A DNA stretch of 64,000 nucleotides from Mesorhizobium sp. B2-3-12 (GCF_006442205.1 NZ_VFVR01000004.1:434001-498000), one strand, 5' to 3'; shown: positions 25,807 through 34,081, numbered from the stretch's first letter. Notes: generated by a model not told the origin, from the sequence alone. Translations and numbers: made by a program.

Positions 25807-25886
25807 TGCATGTCGCCTGGAAGTGACGTCGGTTTTGGGGAAGACGACATGCAAGAACTAAAGCGCGTCGCGACGTGCTTTAGTTC
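25807..25886. repeat. Two-hairpin rhizobial intergenic repeat
   Basis: Hairpin 1: TGCATGTCG (25807-25815) pairs with CGACATGCA (25845-25853). Hairpin 2: GAACTAAAGC (25855-25864) pairs with GCTTTAGTTC (25877-25886) around a CGTCGCGACG core. I recall similar sequences between many rhizobial genes. Hairpin 2 covers the stop codon of the DUF1344 gene and may end transcription in both directions. Confidence 0.7.
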
Positions 25887-26143
25887 GTGTCGCTGTCACC
25901 CGGCAACTGCATGTCGGTCACGACGTTTTCGCCATTGGTGACGTCATAAGCGATGACGATATCCATGCCTGGCTTCAGCGAATCGAGATCGGTTTCGGCA
26001 TTGAGCTTGTAGGATTTGCCGTCGTCCAGCGTCAGGGTCAGTGCATCCTTGTCGACCTTCTTGATTAGGCCTTCGGTCTGGCCGGCAAAGGCGGCGGTGG
26101 AAAGCAGCAGCGTGGCGGCAACAGCGCCAATCAGGATACGCAT
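25880..26143 (-). CDS. DUF1344 domain secreted protein
   Basis: An 87-residue protein with a signal peptide (cleavage at AFA-G, residue 21) and a small beta domain (TEGLIKKVDKDALTLTLDDG, KSYKLNAETDLDSLKPG) typical of DUF1344, an OB-like fold of unknown function found in rhizobia. It should be periplasmic. Start ATG 26143 with GAGGACGATC upstream. It converges with the phosphatase gene across the two-hairpin repeat, whose arm overlaps its last codons. Confidence 0.88.
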   Translation of the reverse strand: MRILIGAVAATLLLSTAAFAGQTEGLIKKVDKDALTLTLDDGKSYKLNAETDLDSLKPGMDIVIAYDVTNGENVVTDMQLPGDSDTN

Positions 26144-26257
26144 GATCGTCCTCTTTGGTCATTGCGCCGGCCTGGGTGGCGGCGGGTCCTCAACGGCGAA
26201 TGGAAGAAAGCAGAAACCAGCCGAATGTGTCAAAACTTAAACGGCGGGGATGACAGT

Positions 26258-26286
26258 TTGACCACTGTGGAAAACGCCAATAGAAG
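26258..26286 (+). promoter_or_regulatory. Possible sigma-70-type promoter for aroC
   Basis: TTGACC (26258-26263), a 17-base spacer and TAGAAG (26281-26286), 42 bases before the aroC start. The -10 is weak, so this is a candidate only. Confidence 0.4.
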
Positions 26287-26328
26287 GCTGGCTTCAGCCG
26301 GCTGCGATGCCGGGCAGGGCGCTTTTCC

Positions 26329-27456
26329 ATGTCTCACAACACGTTCGGCCATCTTTTCCGCGTCACCACCTGGGGCGAGAGCCACGGCGCAGCGCTCGGT
26401 TGCGTGGTCGATGGTTGTCCGCCGGGCATCCGCTTTACGCGCGACGAAATCCAGGCCGAACTCGACAAGCGCCGTCCGGGCCAGTCGCGCTTCGTCACCC
26501 AGCGCCGCGAACCGGACGAGGTGAAGGTCCTCTCGGGCTTCGTCCTCGACGAGGACGGCGCCACGATGATCACCACCGGCACGCCGGTGTCGATGCTGAT
26601 CGAAAATGTCGATCAGCGCTCGAAAGACTATGGCGAGATCGCCCGCCAGTTCCGGCCGGGCCATGCCGACTACACCTACGACGTCAAATACGGCATACGC
26701 GACTATCGCGGCGGCGGCCGCTCCTCGGCGCGCGAGACGGCGGCCAGGGTCGCCGCCGGCGCGCTCGCTCGCAAGGTGGTGCCGGGCATGGTGGTGCGCG
26801 GTGCGTTGGTGTCGATGGGCGAAAAGTCGATCGATCGCGCCAACTGGAACTGGAATTTCATCGGCGATGCCGAGAACCCGTTCTTCACCCCGGATCCGGC
26901 TTCCGTGCCCGTCTTCACGCAGTATCTCGACGGCATCCGCAAGGCCGGCTCCTCGGTCGGCGCGGTGATCGAGGTCGTCGCTGACGGCGTTCCGCCGGGC
27001 CTCGGCGCGCCGATCTACGCCAAGCTCGACCAGGACATCGCGTCCGGCCTGATGTCGATCAACGCCGTCAAGGGCGTCGAGATCGGCAATGGTTTCGAGG
27101 CCGCCCGCATCACCGGTGAACAGAATGCCGACGAGATGCGCATGGGCAATGACGGCAATCCGGTCTTCCTGTCCAACAATGCCGGCGGCATCCTAGGCGG
27201 CATATCGACCGGCCAGGCGATCGTCGCGCGCTTTGCCGTCAAGCCGACCTCGTCGATCCTGACGCCGCGCAAATCGATCGACAAGGACGGCAACGACGTG
27301 GAGGTGATGACCAAGGGTCGCCACGACCCCTGCGTCGGCATCCGAGCCGTGCCGATCGGCGAGGCGATGGTCGCCTGCGCCATCGCCGACCATTATCTGC
27401 GGCATCGAGGACAGACAGGGAAGGGGAGTAGGGGAGTAGAGGAGCAGGGGAAATAA
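26329..27456 (+). CDS. aroC: Chorismate synthase
   Basis: Converts EPSP to chorismate with reduced FMN at the end of the shikimate pathway. The signature motifs are intact: [18 protein letters not shown] near the N-terminus, [18 protein letters not shown], and [20 protein letters not shown] at the end. The protein is 375 residues. The last 12 or so ([12 protein letters not shown]) are encoded by the left arm of a G-rich inverted repeat and look acquired; normal AroC proteins end near HRGQTG. The stop codon lies just after that arm. Confidence 0.97.
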   Translation: MSHNTFGHLFRVTTWGESHGAALGCVVDGCPPGIRFTRDEIQAELDKRRPGQSRFVTQRREPDEVKVLSGFVLDEDGATMITTGTPVSMLIENVDQRSKDYGEIARQFRPGHADYTYDVKYGIRDYRGGGRSSARETAARVAAGALARKVVPGMVVRGALVSMGEKSIDRANWNWNFIGDAENPFFTPDPASVPVFTQYLDGIRKAGSSVGAVIEVVADGVPPGLGAPIYAKLDQDIASGLMSINAVKGVEIGNGFEAARITGEQNADEMRMGNDGNPVFLSNNAGGILGGISTGQAIVARFAVKPTSSILTPRKSIDKDGNDVEVMTKGRHDPCVGIRAVPIGEAMVACAIADHYLRHRGQTGKGSRGVEEQGK

Positions 27457-27531
27457 ATTTCACCCTTAGCCCGACCAGGCAAATTCTTTCCTTTTCCCTA
27501 TTCCCTTGCTGCCCTATTCCCCTACTCCCTT
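27421..27531. repeat. Imperfect inverted repeat of GGGGAGTA units between aroC and ribB
   Basis: The left arm 27421-27452 is made of AGGGGAGTAGGGGAGTAG-type units; the right arm 27491-27531 is its imperfect complement (CCCTATTCCCCTACTCCCTT at its end). The spacer holds the aroC stop codon. The right arm ends 20 bases before the ribB start. Confidence 0.7.
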
Positions 27532-27551
27532 GCGAGCGAAGCGAGCGCACT

Positions 27552-28652
27552 ATGCCTTACGACCAGAAGAAGATCGTCGAAGCCATCCGCGCCTTCGAGC
27601 GCGGCGAGATCGTCGTCGTCATGGATGATGACGGACGCGAGAACGAGGGCGACCTGATCGTCGCCGCCGTCCACTGCACGCCGGAGAAGATGGCCTTCAT
27701 CATCCGCAACACGTCGGGCATCGTCTGCACGCCGATGCCGCGCGAGGAAGCCAAGCGGCTCAACCTGCAGCCGATGGTCGCCGACAATGATTCGGCCCAC
27801 ACCACCGCCTTCACCGTCAGCGTCGACTTCAAGCATGGCACGACGACAGGCATTTCGGCCGACGACCGCACGCTGACCGTGCGCAACCTTGCCAATGGCA
27901 ATGTCGGCGCCTCCGATTTCGTCCGCCCCGGCCACATCTTCCCGCTCATCGCGCGCGAGGGCGGCGTCCTGATGCGCTCGGGCCATACCGAGGCGGCTGT
28001 CGATTTGTGCAAGCTCGCCGGCCTGCCGCCGATCGGTGTCATTTCCGAACTGGTCAATGACGACGGCACGGTCAAGCGCGGCCCGCAGGTGCAGGCTTTC
28101 GCCGAAGAACATGGCCTCAAGCAGGTTTCGGTGGCCGATCTCATCGCCTATCGGCAGCGCAAGGAAACGCTGGTCGAGCGCGTCGCCTGCTCCGACATCG
28201 ACACGCTCGGCGGCAAGGCGCAGGTCTTCACCTACACGCTGCCCTGGGACACGACGCACCATGTCGCCGTCGTCTTCGGCGATATCCGCGACGGCGAGGA
28301 CGTGCCGGTGCGGCTGCACTCCGAGGACGTGGTGACCGACGTGTTCGGCACAAGCCACCGGCTCGACGCCATCATGAAGGCGATGGGCGAGCGCAAGCGC
28401 GGCGTCATCGTCTATCTCAGAGAGGGCTCGGTCGGCGTCGCGCATCAGGAGCGCAAGCGCCCCGCGTCGGGCGACCGCGAGGATCACGAAGAGGCGCGCC
28501 GGCGCGAGAGCGAATGGCGCGAGATCGGCCTTGGTGCCCAAATCCTGAAGGATCTCGGCATTTCTTCCATCAACCTGATCGCTTCGCGCGAGCGCCATTA
28601 CATCGGCCTCGAGGGCTTTGGCATCCACATCGCCAAGACCGAGATTCTGTAG
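27552..28652 (+). CDS. ribB: 3,4-dihydroxy-2-butanone 4-phosphate synthase with degenerate RibA-like domain
   Basis: The N-terminal domain (residues 1-205) is RibB, which makes the four-carbon unit of riboflavin from ribulose 5-phosphate; DDDGRENEGDLI and HTEAAVDLCKLAG hold the metal and catalytic residues. The C-terminal domain (about 210-366) resembles GTP cyclohydrolase II. However, at the zinc site, where RibA has three cysteines after VRLHSE, it reads VRLHSEDVVTDVFGTSHRLD with no cysteine. Cyclohydrolase activity is therefore unlikely. This matches the proteobacterial RibBX type, so a separate RibA is expected elsewhere. Confidence 0.93.
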   Translation: MPYDQKKIVEAIRAFERGEIVVVMDDDGRENEGDLIVAAVHCTPEKMAFIIRNTSGIVCTPMPREEAKRLNLQPMVADNDSAHTTAFTVSVDFKHGTTTGISADDRTLTVRNLANGNVGASDFVRPGHIFPLIAREGGVLMRSGHTEAAVDLCKLAGLPPIGVISELVNDDGTVKRGPQVQAFAEEHGLKQVSVADLIAYRQRKETLVERVACSDIDTLGGKAQVFTYTLPWDTTHHVAVVFGDIRDGEDVPVRLHSEDVVTDVFGTSHRLDAIMKAMGERKRGVIVYLREGSVGVAHQERKRPASGDREDHEEARRRESEWREIGLGAQILKDLGISSINLIASRERHYIGLEGFGIHIAKTEIL

Positions 28653-28668
28653 CGGGCCAACACCTTCG

Positions 28669-28732
28669 CGACATCGTCATCCACGGGTCTGCGCTCCGCT
28701 GCGCGTCGCTTCGCCCGTGGATGACGATGTCG
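28669..28732. repeat. Palindromic repeat, 19-bp perfect arms
   Basis: CGACATCGTCATCCACGGG (28669-28687) pairs exactly with CCCGTGGATGACGATGTCG (28714-28732). The 26-base loop can fold again (GCGCTCC/CGC). It lies between the convergent ribB and MFS genes and could terminate both. Related copies are at 19261-19307 and 58434-58495. Confidence 0.85.
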
Positions 28733-28775
28733 CCTAGGCCTAACGTATATGCGCTGATCATCGGACGGCTAGCCG

Positions 28776-29996
28776 TCACTCCGCCGGGATAGCCGCCTCG
28801 CATCCTTCCAACTCGCATTCGTGGGTGGCGAGGCTGCGCTGGCCGAGCAGCACCGTGACCAGCGCGATAACGCCCGAAGCCACCGAGACCCAGAACCCGT
28901 TCTGGGCGCCGAACGCATCCACCACCGCGCCGGCGGCGAAGGAACCGAGCGCCATGCCGATGCCGATGCCGGTCATCACCCAGGTGATGCCTTCAGTCAG
29001 CATCGCTTCCGGCACGTGCCGTTCGATCAAGCCGAAGGCGGTGATGAAGGTCGGCGAGATTGCCACGCCGCTGATGAACACGGTCAGCGCCAGCAGCGGC
29101 ACCGTACCGGCGGTGAGCGGCAGCAGCGTGCCAAGCGCGACCAGGGCGACCGCGATTGCCAATTGGCGTTGCAGCGGCGCTTGCAGGTTGAGGGCACCGA
29201 CGATGATGCCGAGCACGAACGACCCCAGCGCATAGACGCCGATGACGAGGCTGGCGGCGCCCGGCTGGCCGAATTCCTTGGTGATGGCCACGGTGCTCAC
29301 CTCCGTCGTGGCGAAGGTCGCGCCGATGAAGACGAGCGAAAGGGTGATGATCTGCACCGGCCGCAGCCTTATTGCCGAACCGCTCGTGGCGCGATCCACC
29401 GGCCGCACCTGCGGTTCGGTCGAGCGCTGCAGGATGAAAGCCGTTGAACCGATGGCGAGGAGCACGGTGCTGACCAGAACGCCGGCTTCAGGAAAGAGGC
29501 CTGCACTGAGGCCCACCGACAGCGACGCGCCGGCGATATAGACCAGTTCGTCCGCCGCCGATTCGAAGGCGAAAGCGGTGTTCATCTGCGGCCGTCCCCG
29601 GAAAATCTCGGTCCAGCGCGCGCGCACCATTGCCGGCATGCTGGGCATGGCCGCGGCCGCCAGTGCCGAGGCGAACAGCGTCCAGACCGGCCAATCCTGA
29701 TTGGCCGCCGCGATGAGAACCGCGAAGGCGATCAGGGTGATGATGGTGGTAGGGACCACGATGCGTGTCTGGCCCATACGGTCCACCAACCTTGATATTT
29801 GCGGCGCCACGAAAGCGTTGCCCAGCGCGAAAGTCGCCGAGACAGCACCCGCCAGCCAGTATTCGCCACGCGTCTGCGACAGCATCGCGACGATGCCGAT
29901 CGGCGCCATGGCGATCGGCAGGCGCGCCAGGAAGCCGGCGGCCGCAAAGCCTTTGGCTCCGCGGGCCCGGAAGATTTCGGAGTAAGGGTTATGCAT
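28776..29996 (-). CDS. Major facilitator superfamily transporter
   Basis: A 406-residue membrane protein with about 12 hydrophobic helices and an MFS-type loop (VDRMGQTRIVV) between helices 2 and 3. The ATG at 29996 is chosen; a TTG at 30014 is unlikely. It is divergent from a TetR gene across 119 bases that carry three identical-spacing operators. An efflux role for a small toxic molecule that the TetR protein senses is the natural reading, though the cargo is unknown. Confidence 0.9.
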   Translation of the reverse strand: MHNPYSEIFRARGAKGFAAAGFLARLPIAMAPIGIVAMLSQTRGEYWLAGAVSATFALGNAFVAPQISRLVDRMGQTRIVVPTTIITLIAFAVLIAAANQDWPVWTLFASALAAAAMPSMPAMVRARWTEIFRGRPQMNTAFAFESAADELVYIAGASLSVGLSAGLFPEAGVLVSTVLLAIGSTAFILQRSTEPQVRPVDRATSGSAIRLRPVQIITLSLVFIGATFATTEVSTVAITKEFGQPGAASLVIGVYALGSFVLGIIVGALNLQAPLQRQLAIAVALVALGTLLPLTAGTVPLLALTVFISGVAISPTFITAFGLIERHVPEAMLTEGITWVMTGIGIGMALGSFAAGAVVDAFGAQNGFWVSVASGVIALVTVLLGQRSLATHECELEGCEAAIPAE

Positions 29997-30032
29997 GATC
30001 CGGTTCCTCGACAAAAGGCGATCTGATAATTA

Positions 30033-30099
30033 CATACGATACGTATGAGTGTTAAATAGACCATACGTCGCGTATGTCAATTGGCATACGGAGCGTATG
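30033..30099. promoter_or_regulatory. Three CATACG-N3-CGTATG operators between MFS and TetR genes
   Basis: Perfect inverted repeats at 30033-30047 (spacer ATA), 30062-30076 (TCG) and 30085-30099 (GAG). Arms are identical in all three; centres are 29 and 23 bases apart. The third lies 16 bases before the TetR start and the first 36 bases before the MFS start, fitting repression of both genes. Confidence 0.88.
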
Positions 30100-30115
30100 T
30101 GGATAGGACCAGAGC

Positions 30116-30724
30116 ATGCACCGACCACGCAAGGAGATGATCGCCGAGACACGAGCCAAGCTGATCGCCGCGGCGCGTCAGGCTTTCGGCACTATCGGCT
30201 ATTCCGAAGCGTCGATGGACGATTTCACCGCATCGGCCGGGCTGACTCGCGGCGCCCTCTATCATCACTTCGGCGACAAGAAGGGCCTGCTGGAGGCGGT
30301 TATCGCCGAAATCGACGCGGAAATGGCCGCCCGGGTGAATGAGGTTGCGTCACGGGCGCCGACCCGCTGGCAGCATTTCGTCGACGAATGCACGACCTAC
30401 ATCGAAATGGCGCTGGAGCCGGAAATCCAGCGCATCATGTTCCGCGATGGCCCGGCCGTGCTGGGCGACCCGGCGCAATGGTCGAACGCCAATGCCTGCG
30501 TCGGTTCAATGACCGATCATCTGATCGCGCTGCAGGGGGAAGGGGTGGTCGTCCCCGGTGTCGACCCCGAGTCGGCCGCGCGGCTGATCAACGGGGCGAG
30601 CAGTCAGGCCGCGCAGCGCATCGCCAATGCGAAGAATCCCGAGGCGACGTCGAGGATGGTTGTGGCCGCGTTCAAGCAATTGCTCGAAGGCCTGCTGAAA
30701 AAGCCGCAAGCGCGGTCAAGCTGA
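30116..30724 (+). CDS. TetR-family transcriptional regulator
   Basis: A 202-residue regulator. The HTH lies in residues about 12-58 (AARQAFGTIGYSEASMDDF, then GLTRGALYHHFGDKKGLLEA), followed by an all-helical ligand domain with a TetR C-terminal fold. It is expected to bind the three CATACG palindromes directly upstream, repressing itself and the divergent MFS gene until a ligand binds. The start ATG at 30116 overlaps no operator. The ligand is unknown. Confidence 0.93.
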   Translation: MHRPRKEMIAETRAKLIAAARQAFGTIGYSEASMDDFTASAGLTRGALYHHFGDKKGLLEAVIAEIDAEMAARVNEVASRAPTRWQHFVDECTTYIEMALEPEIQRIMFRDGPAVLGDPAQWSNANACVGSMTDHLIALQGEGVVVPGVDPESAARLINGASSQAAQRIANAKNPEATSRMVVAAFKQLLEGLLKKPQARSS

Positions 30725-30814
30725 ACCGCCATGGCGGGACGCCACCGCCCGCAATTGACAACAGCCGGTTTGAGCGCATCCTCCCCCAGCCATCTCTAAG
30801 GGGGAGAATCGGGC

Positions 30815-31798
30815 ATGTGGGATTTCGATATCGGCAGGTCGGTGTCCATCATGGTGCGGACCTGGCCCTTCATTGTCTTTCGCATGATCGTCTATTTCGG
30901 CATCACGCTGGCCTACATCATGGCCACCGGCACCGGTGCCTCGGTCGGTTATGGCGTCGGCCATATCTCCACCGATCCGGACGGCCCGTTGTCCTTTGCC
31001 CTGTGGGGCGGCGTGGTAGGCTTTGGCGTCGTCTCGATCGCCGTCTACTGGCTGCGCGAATACATCCTCTATGTCGTCAAGGCCGGCCACATCGCCGTCA
31101 TGGTGCATCTGATCGACGGTCATGACGTTCCCGACGGCCAGAACCAGATCGCCTACGCGAAACAGGTCGTGACCGAGCGTTTCGCCGAGGCGAACATCCT
31201 TTTCGTCGTCGACCAGCTGGTCAAGGGCGCCATCCGCGCCATCACCGGCCTGCTCGGCGGCGTCGCCGCCTTCCTGCCCATTCCTGGCCTCAGCGGCCTT
31301 GTCGCCTTCCTCAACACGGTGATCCGCCTGTCGCTGACCTATGTCGACGAGATCATCCTCGGCTACAACATTCGCATCAACTCGTCCTCGCCCTTCGAAA
31401 CCGCGCGCCAAGGCGTCGTGCTCTACGCCCAGAACGGCAAGATCATGGTCAAGAACGCCGTCTGGCTGGCGGTCATCATGTGGGGCGTGTCGTTTGTGAT
31501 CTTCCTGCTGATGCTGGCGCCGGCCGCCGCCATTCTTTACGTCATGCCCGGTCAACTCGCCGGTTGGGCCTTCGTGCTGGCGATCGTCTTTGCATGGGCC
31601 TTCAAGGCGGCCTTTATGGAGCCCTTCGCCATCGCTTGCCTGATGCAGGTCTATTTCAAGACCATCGAAGGCCAGGTGCCCGATGCCGCCTGGGATGCCA
31701 GGCTGGCCGAAGCCTCGTCGAAGTTCAGGGAACTCAAGGACAAGGCGCTCTCCACCTTCGGCGGCTCGCGCTGGGGCACGGCCGGCGCGACGCGCTGA
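30815..31798 (+). CDS. Multi-pass membrane protein of unknown function
   Basis: A 327-residue protein with about six or seven hydrophobic segments, for example residues 18-40, 63-85, 135-160, 205-235 and 240-265. The long loop between includes VPDGQNQIAYAKQVVTERF. I do not recognise a family with certainty. The start ATG at 30815 follows AAGGGGGAG; that site is part of a small CTCCCCC/GGGGGAG inverted repeat (30780-30805). Its last 148 bases overlap, tail-to-tail, the extended 3' end of bluB on the other strand. Confidence 0.75.
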   Translation: MWDFDIGRSVSIMVRTWPFIVFRMIVYFGITLAYIMATGTGASVGYGVGHISTDPDGPLSFALWGGVVGFGVVSIAVYWLREYILYVVKAGHIAVMVHLIDGHDVPDGQNQIAYAKQVVTERFAEANILFVVDQLVKGAIRAITGLLGGVAAFLPIPGLSGLVAFLNTVIRLSLTYVDEIILGYNIRINSSSPFETARQGVVLYAQNGKIMVKNAVWLAVIMWGVSFVIFLLMLAPAAAILYVMPGQLAGWAFVLAIVFAWAFKAAFMEPFAIACLMQVYFKTIEGQVPDAAWDARLAEASSKFRELKDKALSTFGGSRWGTAGATR

Positions 31799-32544
31799 TC
31801 GGTGGGACTCGCGGGCGCAATATCGGGGATGTTGAGGCGCGCCACCGCCGATTTGAGCGGTGCCTCTCCCTGGCCGCAAAACGTCTCGCTCATGATCAGG
31901 TCGGGCAGCGGCAGCCGTCGTCCCCAGCCATGCGTTTCAAGATCCGGTTTCGGTGCGAACTCCGAGACACGGCCGACGCAGAGATAGGCGATCGGCGTTA
32001 CATGGTCGGGAATGGCCAGCAGCCGTTTCAACGCCTCGGCCTCGATGATGCTGACCCAGCCGACGCCAACACCCTCGGCACGTGCCGCCAGCCAGAAATT
32101 CTGCACCGCGCAGACCGTGCTGAAGAGGTCCATCTCCGGATTGTGCCAGCGTCCAAGCGGCGAGCCTTTCGAGCGTTCGCGGTCGCAGGTGATGCAGATG
32201 TTGAGCGCGCCTTCGCAAATGCCTTCGAGCTTGAGCTTGCGGTACAGCGCCCGCCTTTCTTTTTCGATAGCCGGCAGCTCCTGTTCTCGCGCGGCCAGGA
32301 ACAGGTCGCGCACCTCAGCCCGCCGCTGCCCGTCGCGGATGACGATGAAGTTCCAGGGCTGCATGAATCCGACCGACGGCGCGTGATGGGCGGCAAGCAG
32401 CAGCCGCGCCAGGACGTCGTCATCGATCGCCTCCGATGTAAAATGGCTGCGGACGTCGCGCCGCGTGAACATGGCGCGATAAACCGCGTCGCGCGCTTTC
32501 TGATCGAATCCGTCGCCGACAGGAGCGGTCATGGCTTCCGGCAT
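31651..32544 (-). CDS. bluB: 5,6-dimethylbenzimidazole synthase, with C-terminal extension
   Basis: An oxygen-dependent flavin-destroying enzyme that turns FMNH2 into 5,6-dimethylbenzimidazole, the lower ligand of vitamin B12. The nitroreductase-like fold shows RRDVRSHF, APSVGFMQPWNFIVIRD, MDLFSTVCAVQNFWLAARAE and GVGWVSI. The start ATG at 32544 follows AAGGGGG by six bases. BluB proteins usually end soon after LPLPDL; here the frame continues about 70 residues, antisense to the 3' end of the neighbouring membrane-protein gene. It is preceded by a cobalamin riboswitch, which fits product control. Confidence 0.93.
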   Translation of the reverse strand: MPEAMTAPVGDGFDQKARDAVYRAMFTRRDVRSHFTSEAIDDDVLARLLLAAHHAPSVGFMQPWNFIVIRDGQRRAEVRDLFLAAREQELPAIEKERRALYRKLKLEGICEGALNICITCDRERSKGSPLGRWHNPEMDLFSTVCAVQNFWLAARAEGVGVGWVSIIEAEALKRLLAIPDHVTPIAYLCVGRVSEFAPKPDLETHGWGRRLPLPDLIMSETFCGQGEAPLKSAVARLNIPDIAPASPTDQRVAPAVPQREPPKVESALSLSSLNFDEASASLASQAASGTWPSMVLK

Positions 32545-32572
32545 CGCGTGCCCCCTTGCGATTGCAATCCCT

Positions 32573-32598
32573 GATATCCGCCTGACCATGCGGATATC
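32573..32598 (-). promoter_or_regulatory. Hairpin between cobalamin riboswitch and bluB start
   Basis: Perfect 9-bp arms GATATCCGC and GCGGATATC with an 8-base loop. It lies directly after the aptamer and about 30 bases before the bluB ATG, so it is the likely expression-platform element. No T-run follows, so translational control is favoured. Confidence 0.55.
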
Positions 32599-32599
32599 G

Positions 32600-32770
32600 A
32601 TGCCTGCCAGGCCGGTCTTCTGGCTCGGGATCAACCCGCCTCCGGTGCCTTCCCGTCATCGACAGTGGCATTTACCGGCGCGGTCCCCCTTACAGCGTTG
32701 GGCACGCCACGGAATTCAACCGTGTTCCCGATTCTCCCGCCACAAATCGACCGGCGGGCACCAGGCAGGT
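32600..32770 (-). ncRNA. Cobalamin riboswitch upstream of bluB
   Basis: On the minus strand the conserved blocks occur in order: CCTGCC (P1 5' side, near 32769), GGTGCC, GGGAACACGG, CTGTAAGGGGGACCGC, GCCACTG, GACGGGAAGG, and the B12 box AGCCAGAAGACCGGCCTG (32608-32625), closing with GGCAGG to form P1. This is the adenosylcobalamin-type aptamer. Cobalamin binding should lower BluB synthesis. Confidence 0.92.
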
Positions 32771-32899
32771 CCCCACCTTACGCCGAAGTGCCGGCGACGC
32801 CAATGCCCGTAGCGACACTACGAGACGCGGACGTGATTTTCCCCAGCGATCAAAGCGCGGCGCATGGTCATTGAGGCGCCGGGGCACTAGATAGGGGAC

Positions 32900-33826
32900 A
32901 TGGCCACCCGTCTCTATACACACCCGATCTTTCTCGAACACATCACCCCGCCCGGTCACCCCGAGCGGCCGGATCGCCTGCGCGCCATCGAGCGCGTGCT
33001 CGACGACGAAGCTTTTGCCGCGCTCGACCGCGTCGAGGCATCTAAAGGCGACGAGGCGACGATCCTCTACGCGCATCCCGCCGATTTCGTCGCGCGTGTC
33101 CGCGCCGCCATCCCCGACGAGGGCATAGCCCGCATCGATGCCGACACCACCGCCAGCCCGAAAAGCTGGCAGGCGGTCATCACCGCGATCGGTGCCGCCA
33201 ACGCCGCCGTCGACGACGTCTTCGCGGGCCGTGCCGACAATGTCTTCGTCGCGGCCCGACCGCCCGGCCATCACGCCGAAAAGACCACGGCGATGGGCTT
33301 CTGCTTCTTCAACACAGCGGCGATCGCTGCCCGGTATGCGCAGAAGAAGCATGGCGCCGAACGTGTCGCCGTCGTCGACTGGGACGTGCATCACGGCAAC
33401 GGCACGCAGGACATTTTCTGGGACGATCCCTCGGTGCTCTATTGCTCGACGCACCAGATGCCGCTCTACCCCGGCACCGGCGCGAAGACCGAGACCGGCG
33501 CCGGAAACATCGTCAACGCGCCACTGGCGCCGCAAACCGGCAGCGAGGTGTTTCGCGACGCCTTCCTGTCGCGCGTGCTGCCGTCGATCGACAATTTCGC
33601 GCCCGACCTGATCATCATTTCGGCCGGCTTCGACGCGCATCATCGCGATCCCCTGGCCGAGATCAATCTGACCGAGGACGATTTCGACTGGGCGACCGGC
33701 CAGCTCATGCAGCGCGCCGCTCGCCACAGCGGCAACCGGCTCGTCAGCCTGCTCGAGGGCGGCTACGATCTGCAGGGATTGGCATTTTCGGTCGCCGCCC
33801 ATGTCGGGCGACTGATGAAAGGATGA
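32900..33826 (+). CDS. Histone-deacetylase-like amidohydrolase
   Basis: A 308-residue class II HDAC/acetoin-utilisation-type zinc hydrolase that would deacetylate acetyl-lysine or acetylpolyamine substrates. Conserved residues: tandem His in RPPGHHAEK, zinc ligands in VVDWDVHHGNGTQ and the Asp of SAGFDAHHRDPL, and the active-site Gly/Tyr region LLEGGYDLQGL. Complete length. The xseB ATG follows its stop immediately, so the two are co-transcribed; this pairing is conserved in rhizobia. It is divergent from bluB. Confidence 0.93.
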   Translation: MATRLYTHPIFLEHITPPGHPERPDRLRAIERVLDDEAFAALDRVEASKGDEATILYAHPADFVARVRAAIPDEGIARIDADTTASPKSWQAVITAIGAANAAVDDVFAGRADNVFVAARPPGHHAEKTTAMGFCFFNTAAIAARYAQKKHGAERVAVVDWDVHHGNGTQDIFWDDPSVLYCSTHQMPLYPGTGAKTETGAGNIVNAPLAPQTGSEVFRDAFLSRVLPSIDNFAPDLIIISAGFDAHHRDPLAEINLTEDDFDWATGQLMQRAARHSGNRLVSLLEGGYDLQGLAFSVAAHVGRLMKG

Positions 33827-34081
33827 ATGATGAGCGGTGAGATCAACGAAGACGTCAAGGCGATGAGCTTCGAACAGGCGCTCGACGCGCTGGAGAAGAT
33901 CGTCGATGACCTGGAGCGTGGCGACGTGCCGCTCGACCAGTCGATCCGCATCTACGAGCGCGGTGAGGCGCTGAAGGCGCATTGCGACCGGCTGCTGAAG
34001 GCAGCCGAGGACAAGGTCGAGAAGATCAGGCTGTCGCGCGACGGCAAGCCGGTCGGAACCGAGCCGCTCGACGCTGACTGA
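33827..34081 (+). CDS. xseB: Exodeoxyribonuclease VII small subunit
   Basis: An 84-residue partner of XseA in the single-strand exonuclease VII. The family core [20 protein letters not shown] and [19 protein letters not shown] is intact and helical. ATG at 33827 directly abuts the HDAC-like stop; an in-frame ATG follows at once. XseA is not encoded in this window, so the large subunit must lie elsewhere. Confidence 0.96.
   Translation: MMSGEINEDVKAMSFEQALDALEKIVDDLERGDVPLDQSIRIYERGEALKAHCDRLLKAAEDKVEKIRLSRDGKPVGTEPLDAD

Noticed and set aside
30780..30805. CTCCCCC/GGGGGAG inverted repeat as a full rhizobial palindrome
   Set aside because: Only 7-bp arms remain and the right arm doubles as the ribosome site of the next gene, so it may be chance or a worn remnant; not listed as a repeat.
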